NCBI GenBank assembly: GCA_963575745.1
Contig: CAUYUJ010019371.1
Span: forward strand, 1-64,000
Direction: 5' to 3'
From: Prorocentrum cordatum
Taxonomy: Eukaryota > Sar > Dinophyceae > Prorocentrales > Prorocentraceae
DNA length: 64,000 nucleotides
A program made the position numbers and the translations under genes. The notes below the pieces were generated by a model, which worked only from the letters and a program-made list of their open reading frames with translations, did not search any database and had not been told where the DNA came from. Below are positions 59,126 to 64,000 of the stretch, one piece after another; the stretch's first letter is position 1; each line of letters opens with the position of its first letter.

Positions 59126-61370
59126 CTATGGGGAGACGACCAGCCACTGTTTCTTGCCCTTCCTGGGCGCGCGGGCGTCCGGGTGGCCCTTTGCCGCCTG
59201 GCGACCCCTGCCCGCGCCGCCGCTTCGACCCAGGCGCCGATGCCGCAGCCGAGCCCAGTCGACGCCGAGGCCCAGCGCGTCGCTAACGGCCCGCACGTCG
59301 TACTTGTGGCTGCGGAAGGCACCCAGGAAGCGAAGGCAAGTTTGCGGGTCGCGCCGCAGCGGGTCGAGCGCGCCCTTGCTGCCAGGCGCGGCCCGCTGCG
59401 CGGCGAAAGCGCGCCAGGCGCCTGAACATTGCCCCCGGGGTGACTTGGAGCAGCCCCATCGCCTCGCCGGGTGTCTCCCCGGGAAGGTCCCACTGGATGG
59501 TGCCGGTCTTTGCTTTGTACAGCTGTTGTCCCGTGTCGGGGTCTGAGGGCATCTGGCCATTGGCGCGGCTCTGGCCATTGGCGCTGCCGCGTGTTCTGGC
59601 CGCAAGTCTCCGGCGAACCAGCCCCTCTGTCCTGGGCGGAGGGCTCGGAATCTGTTTGCGACAGTTCCAGTTGCACGCCTGGCGGGGCACTGCGGGCAAG
59701 TGCGGGCCGCATAGTTGGCCGCCAGGCAGGGGCCGGATCGCCTCCGGCAGCCCGGGCGGACGCTGCCCTGCTGCCCTGAGGTGCGCGGGGGGAGGGGCCC
59801 CTTTCGCTGGCGTTCGCCTTCGGGCCTGCGCCGGCCGTCGCTCACGGGCGCGCCCCCTTCGGTCGCCGCGAGGCTCTCGCCGGGCGCGGGGGCGCCGCTG
59901 GTCGTACCAGGTGCGTGCACGCACGGCGACACCGCTTCCATTGCCAGAGCACAAACTTCTTCGTCAGGCGCGCCCTGGGCGTCTGGAGGGAGCGCCCGAG
60001 GTTCGCCGCCCATTCGGGCGGGCCCATTGGCAGGGGAAGGGGGGCGAATAGGCGCGAGGGGGGTTATCCCGACGAGCCGGCGGATGGCTTCGATGTCCTG
60101 CGTCTGAACGGCTGGTCGGCGGCCCCCATGTCGGGTCCGCGGCGCTCCCGGAGGACTGCTGACGGTCTGCCTATTTTGCGGAGAAGGTGGGGATGGCACG
60201 CTGTGGCAGGCGAGCCCCTGCTGGTCCAGGATCTCGCTTCGCGGACTGCCGCGGCTGTCGCGCGCACTTTCGGAGACCAACCCCTGTCTACCCGATTCTG
60301 CTCCAGGGGCACGGCTGACGGCTTGCGCCTCATCCGCACCTTCAATGGCCCCCGCCGCTTCAGGTCCCCGATCTTCTGCGGCCCCCGCAGCTTCCACCCC
60401 TTCCGCCGCAGCCCCCCTCTCCATTTCCACGGCATCCAAGGTCGCATCTCCTGGCCCAACCGGGCAGCTGGAGTCGAGAAGATGGCTCGGGCACTGAACC
60501 TCTTCCGCGCAGCTGGAGTCGCGAAGATGGCCCGGGCACTGAGATGCAAGAGTGCCTCGTGGTCTCGGAGACCGGGGATCAGGGAGCAAGGGTACCTCAT
60601 TCTGACCCATTCCGCCCCCGTCTGGCCCGACAAACCCTGCGTCTTCTCGCGGGTTCTGCTGGCTTCCAGGGGCGCCCGGAAGGCCGTCAGGGAGCAAGGG
60701 TACCTCCTTCTGACCGTCAGAGAGGGCGCCTTGAGGTCTCGCGGGTCCCTCGTCACCAGGGTTGCGGCAGACGGCTGTCTGAGCTGTTGTGGGTCTCTGC
60801 GGCTGCCGCTGCTGCTGCTGCTGCCGCTGTTGCTGCTGCTGCTGCTGCTGCTGAGGGGGCAAGGGCGCCCCCTTCTGGCCGTCGGAGGGGGGGCCCTGAG
60901 GTCTCGTGGGACCCTCGTCGCCAGGATTGCGGCTGACGGCCGTCTGAGCCGTTGCGGGTCTCTGCCCGCCAGGGTTGCCGCTGACGGCCGCGAGAGTTCT
61001 TGGAGATCTCTCTTCTCCTGCGTCTTCTTGCCCAGTCTGCTGGCCGCCAGGGGCGCCCGGAAGGGCGTCAGGGAGCGGGGGCACCTCCTTATTTTACCCG
61101 CCCCGCCCCCTTCCCCTGCGTCTTCTTGCGGGGTCTGCTGGCCGCCAGGGGGGCCCGGAAGGCCGTCAGGGAGCAAGGGTACCTCCTTCTGACAGTCAGA
61201 GAGGGCGCCTTGAGCTCTCGCGGGTCCCTCGTCACCAGTGTTACGGCTGACGGCCGTCTGGGTTGTTGTGGGTCTATGTTCTCCAGGGTTGCAGTTGACG
61301 GCCGCCTGATTATTGAGGATCTCTCTTCGCCTGTGTCTTCTTGCCAGGGCAGGCCGTCGGGCTGGCCGTG
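59126..61370 (-). CDS. Repetitive Gln/Pro/Gly-rich reading frame, doubtful gene
   Basis: From 61084 a 652-codon minus frame opens with a repeated module: AQTAVSRNPGDEGP, then SDGQKE or SDGQKG, then LPDGLPGAPGGQQ. Two further module copies lie upstream in other frames (61370-61100). A polyglutamine run sits at about 60854-60800. The middle is Glu/Ala-rich (EMERGAAAEGVEAAGAAEDR), and near 59960-59900 is CPQCPARRATG. In a second frame near 59560-59480, DPDTGQQLYKAKTGTIQWDL looks like the second half of a WW domain. Frames changing within repeats suggest a decayed or intron-split gene, or a satellite that happens to be open. Confidence 0.25.
60800..60858. repeat. CTG/CAG trinucleotide run
   Basis: Interrupted CTG on plus, giving polyglutamine on the minus frame described at 59126-61370. 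Confidence 0.9.
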
Positions 61371-61922
61371 GGTCGGGCCGTCGGGCAGGCCGCGGGGACG
61401 GCCGCAGGGCCGGCAGTCGGGCTGGCCGCGGGGCGGACCCACTGGCTGGTCGTCGCGCAGGCCGCGGGGCCGGCAGCCAAGCAGGCCATGGGGCTGGCCG
61501 TTGGGCAGCACGGGGGGCAGGCCGCCAGGCTGGCCTTGGGGCTGGCCGCGCGGCTGGCAGACGGGCAGGCCGGGGAGCTGGCCGCCGGGCTGGCCGCGGG
61601 GGAGGCCGTCGGGCCAGCCGTGCGCCGCCGCGGCGGCGCTGGCCACCGCGCCAACCGCCGCCGCCGCCGCCGGCGAGGACCCGGCAGCGGCAGCGGCCGC
61701 GGCGGCGGCAGCGGCCACTGCGACAGCGGCAGCCACGCTGGCCACGGCGCCGCTGGCCGCCGTCGCCGCCGGAGAGGGGGCGACGGCGGCGGCAGCAGCG
61801 GTGGCGGCGGCGGCGGCGCCAGCAGCAGCAGCAGCCGCCGCGAAGGCCGCCGCGACGCCGGCCACGGCGCCGCCGGCCGCCGCCGCCCAGAGGGGAGTCC
61901 ACGGCGGCGGCCGCAGTGGTGG

Positions 61923-61953
<31 letters not shown>

Positions 61954-62170
61954 CGCGGGGGGGGGCCGCGGCGGCGCCGGCCAGCACGCCCTCCGCCGCC
62001 GCCGCCGCCGCCGGCAGGGCAGGCAGCGGCGGCAGGCGGGGTGGCCGAGCGGTGGCCGCCGGCGAGGAGCTGGCCGGGGGGCTGGCCGTGAGCAGGCCGT
62101 GGGGTTGGCCGTGGGGCTGGCCGCGGGGCTGGCAGTCGGGCTGGCGCAGGGCTGGCCGAGGAGCTGGGAG
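61356..62170 (+). repeat. Minisatellite of GGCTGGCCGTGGG type around a GCC/GGC-rich core
   Basis: Blocks of 12-24 bp with GGGCTGGCCG and GGGCAGGCCG fill 61356-61620 and resume at 62040-62165. The product AVGLAVG-type repeats on plus and the Pro-rich frames on minus are repeat translations. Confidence 0.85.
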
Positions 62171-62800
62171 CCCTGCGCCAGGCCAGGCGGCCCGCCTGCC
62201 GCCGTCGCTGCTGCGGCGGCGGCGGCCGCCGCGCGGGAGAGGGCGGCCGCCGCGGCCCAAGGCCTGCGGCAGCTGCCGCGGCGGCGGCCTCCGCGGCGGC
62301 GGCCGCGGCGGCGGCGGCGCCCGCGGCACAGGCCGCGCCCGAGGCGCCAGTGGCGCCCGCGGCTCCTGCAGCGTGGGCGGGACCCGCGGCTCCCAGGGCG
62401 CCGGCCGCGCCCGCGACGCCTCTGGCGCCCGTTGCGCAGGCGGGGAGGAGGGCGCAGGCGGCGCCCGCGGCCGCCCGCGGCAGCTGGCGGCGGCGGGCCG
62501 CGCGGGGCGGCGGAGCCGCCGCGGCCGCGGGGAGCGCCCACGGGGCCCGCGGCAGCCGCAGCAGGGGGGCCGGCGGCAGCAGGGCCCGCGGAGCGGGCAG
62601 CAGCGGCGCGCCGCTGCCGCAGCCGCCGCGCCGCCGGGGTCCCCAGGGAGGCGGCAGTGGCGGCCGCGGAGCAGGCGGCGGCCGAGGCCGCCGCGGCCGC
62701 GCGGGGAGCGGCGGCCGCGCCGGCGGCCGCGGCAGAGCGCGCGGCGCCGCCGGCGCCAGGCAGCGGGGCGCCGCCGCGGGCAGACATGGCGAGGCGGAGG
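61620..62800. repeat. GCC/GGC trinucleotide-rich region
   Basis: Very high GC with imperfect GCC, GGC and GCG triplets throughout. Poly-Ala, poly-Arg and poly-Pro frames of up to 900 codons arise on both strands, and none is called as a gene. Confidence 0.85.
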
Positions 62801-63470
62801 CGGCGGCGGCCGCGAACCTGTCCGGGGGCAGGCTCGAGCCGAGACGGCTTGAGCCAGGCTACGGACTCTAGTGGCGTTACTTTTTTGGTCAGCGGCTCCG
62901 AGGCAACGGACAGGGAGCGGAAGCGGCGTCCGGGTCACGGTACGGTCTAGTGGGGCTACGCGAAGCGTTTAGAATTGTGGTTGCGGTACTCGGCCACCGC
63001 AGGGATGAGCCAGTCCTCGACACCTTCCTGGCGGTCGCCACGAGGTGGAGCAGCGCTGTCGTTTCAGCACGCTGTGTTCGGGATGGCCCGGGGATCCCGA
63101 GAACGGCAACAAAAACCTTGGGACCCGTTTCCGCCAGGACCCTCTCCCTTCATGGCGACCATGAAGAATCGACCCGACCCCCGGACCTCTCCTGGGGTGC
63201 GCTCCGGCCGAGGTTTCGAGGCGGATCATCCGTGGCGACGAGGACGCTCCCAGAGGCCCAAACAGGGGGAAAAACATCCAGTAACAAAATAAGACTGACC
63301 CTGCCTTTGATGGCGACTCCTGTCCTTATTCCCCCCCTCCCCATCTGGCCGCGGGGCGCCGCTACGTGGCAGGCCTGGCAGGGGTCGCTGGTCTGGTCCC
63401 GTGCGTCCACCTTGAAGGCCCCGCTCTTCTCGCGGATCTCGATGATCGTCTGCGCCTCGCGGGGCGACGC
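62801..63470. other. No supported gene
   Basis: GC-rich with overlapping frames. Short direct repeats (TAGTGGCGTTACTTTTTT and TAGTGGGGCTACG) near 62868 and 62947. Confidence 0.4.
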
Positions 63471-63668
63471 GAGGGGGAGGAGGAGGGGGAGGTGGAGGAT
63501 GAGGTGGAGGAGGAGGAGGAGGAGGAGGAGGAGGAGGAGGGGGAGGAGAAGAAAGAGGAGGAGGAGGAGGAGGAGGAGGAGGAGGAGGAGGGAGGAGGGG
63601 GAGGAGGGGGAGGAGGAGGAGGAGTAGGACAGGAGGACAGGAGGAGGAGGAGGAGGAGGAGGACATGG
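63471..63668. repeat. (GGA)n microsatellite
   Basis: Nearly pure GGA/GAG on plus with few interruptions. Confidence 0.95.
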
Positions 63669-64000
63669 AGGAGGGTTTGCTTCGATCGCTCGCACCCTGG
63701 CCCGCTGGCCCGCTGGCCCAGCGGTGCATTGTATGCTTTGGCTCGCGCAGGGGCGTTTGGACAGCGGCCCGTCTCAAGGGTGACAAGGTAATCCCTGTCA
63801 GCCTTCTTGGCCTGCCCTGCGGCCTTCCTGAGGCCAATCCCCAGGCAGCCGCAACGCATGCACGCAAAGAGGAGGAGAAGGAGGGAGGAGGAGCAGGAAG
63901 GACGATGAGGAGGAGGATCTGAATACAGTCAGGAGGTGAAGAGGAGGAGGAGGAGGAGGAGGAAGAGGAGGAGGAGGAGGAGGAGGAGGAGGAGGAGGAG
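63669..64000. repeat. Mixed sequence ending in a second (GGA)n tract
   Basis: 63669-63870 is mixed sequence that reads on minus as short helical scraps without a domain. From 63870, and nearly pure from 63930 to the edge, it is GGA/GAG. Confidence 0.75.

Noticed and set aside
60064-62938. Frames of 500-900 codons on both strands in the GCC-rich region
   Set aside because: Poly-Ala, poly-Arg and poly-Pro products from trinucleotide repeats. Stops are simply rare at this GC content.

Overview
The window looks like nuclear DNA of a dinoflagellate. The evidence is two relics of the dinoflagellate trans-spliced leader (1519-1534 and 14039-14059, minus strand), dinoflagellate-type LINE polyproteins, very GC-rich DNA, host exons separated by pyrimidine-rich introns, and a dense load of tandem repeats. 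I cannot name the species. Nothing bacterial, viral or organellar is evident, and I found no rRNA or tRNA gene. Nearly all recognisable coding sequence is on the minus strand.

1-16 kb is a retroelement and satellite landscape. A LINE (LINE1) runs off the left edge. A second, degenerate LINE (LINE2, about 7.93-14.06 kb) is nearly full length in layout: Cys-rich N-terminus, AP-type endonuclease, reverse transcriptase, RNase H. Both LINEs begin with a spliced-leader relic that directly abuts the same family of 75-90 bp tandem units (arrays at 1.5-2.5, 4.8-5.8, 7.3-7.9 with 14.06-14.37, and 15.2-15.6 kb). LINE2 appears to have split one such array. Unrelated satellites (about 152 bp, 73 bp, about 155 bp, 60-71 bp) fill the rest.

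16-27 kb is GC-rich, holds microsatellites and no gene I can support. 27.3-33.0 kb is a lower-GC island with a 5'-truncated LINE reverse transcriptase (LINE3) and two or three unrecognised minus-strand reading frames.

33-39 kb carries exons of intron-containing host genes on the minus strand: a zinc-finger exon, a solo cytosine-C5-methyltransferase-like exon, and a four-exon model of unknown function (38.79-36.38 kb). Three arrays of a 20-21 bp palindromic unit lie in its introns or beside exons, each just upstream of a predicted splice acceptor.

40.23-48.11 kb is the centrepiece: a nearly complete tyrosine-recombinase retrotransposon of the DIRS/Ngaro/PAT kind, inserted in an AT microsatellite. 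It has diagnostic split direct repeats (A1 - body - B1 - A2 - B2). In order it encodes a gag-like protein, reverse transcriptase with RNase H, a cytosine-C5-methyltransferase-like domain, a tyrosine recombinase, and two small accessory proteins, the last with membrane segments. The 232 bp B1 and B2 copies differ at three positions, so the insertion looks recent.

48-64 kb is mostly gene-poor: the last exon of a KH-domain RNA-binding protein (51.96-52.08 kb), a long near-perfect hairpin (55.07-55.20 kb), several satellites, a repetitive Gln/Pro-rich reading frame (59-61.4 kb), and GCC and GGA microsatellites to the right edge.
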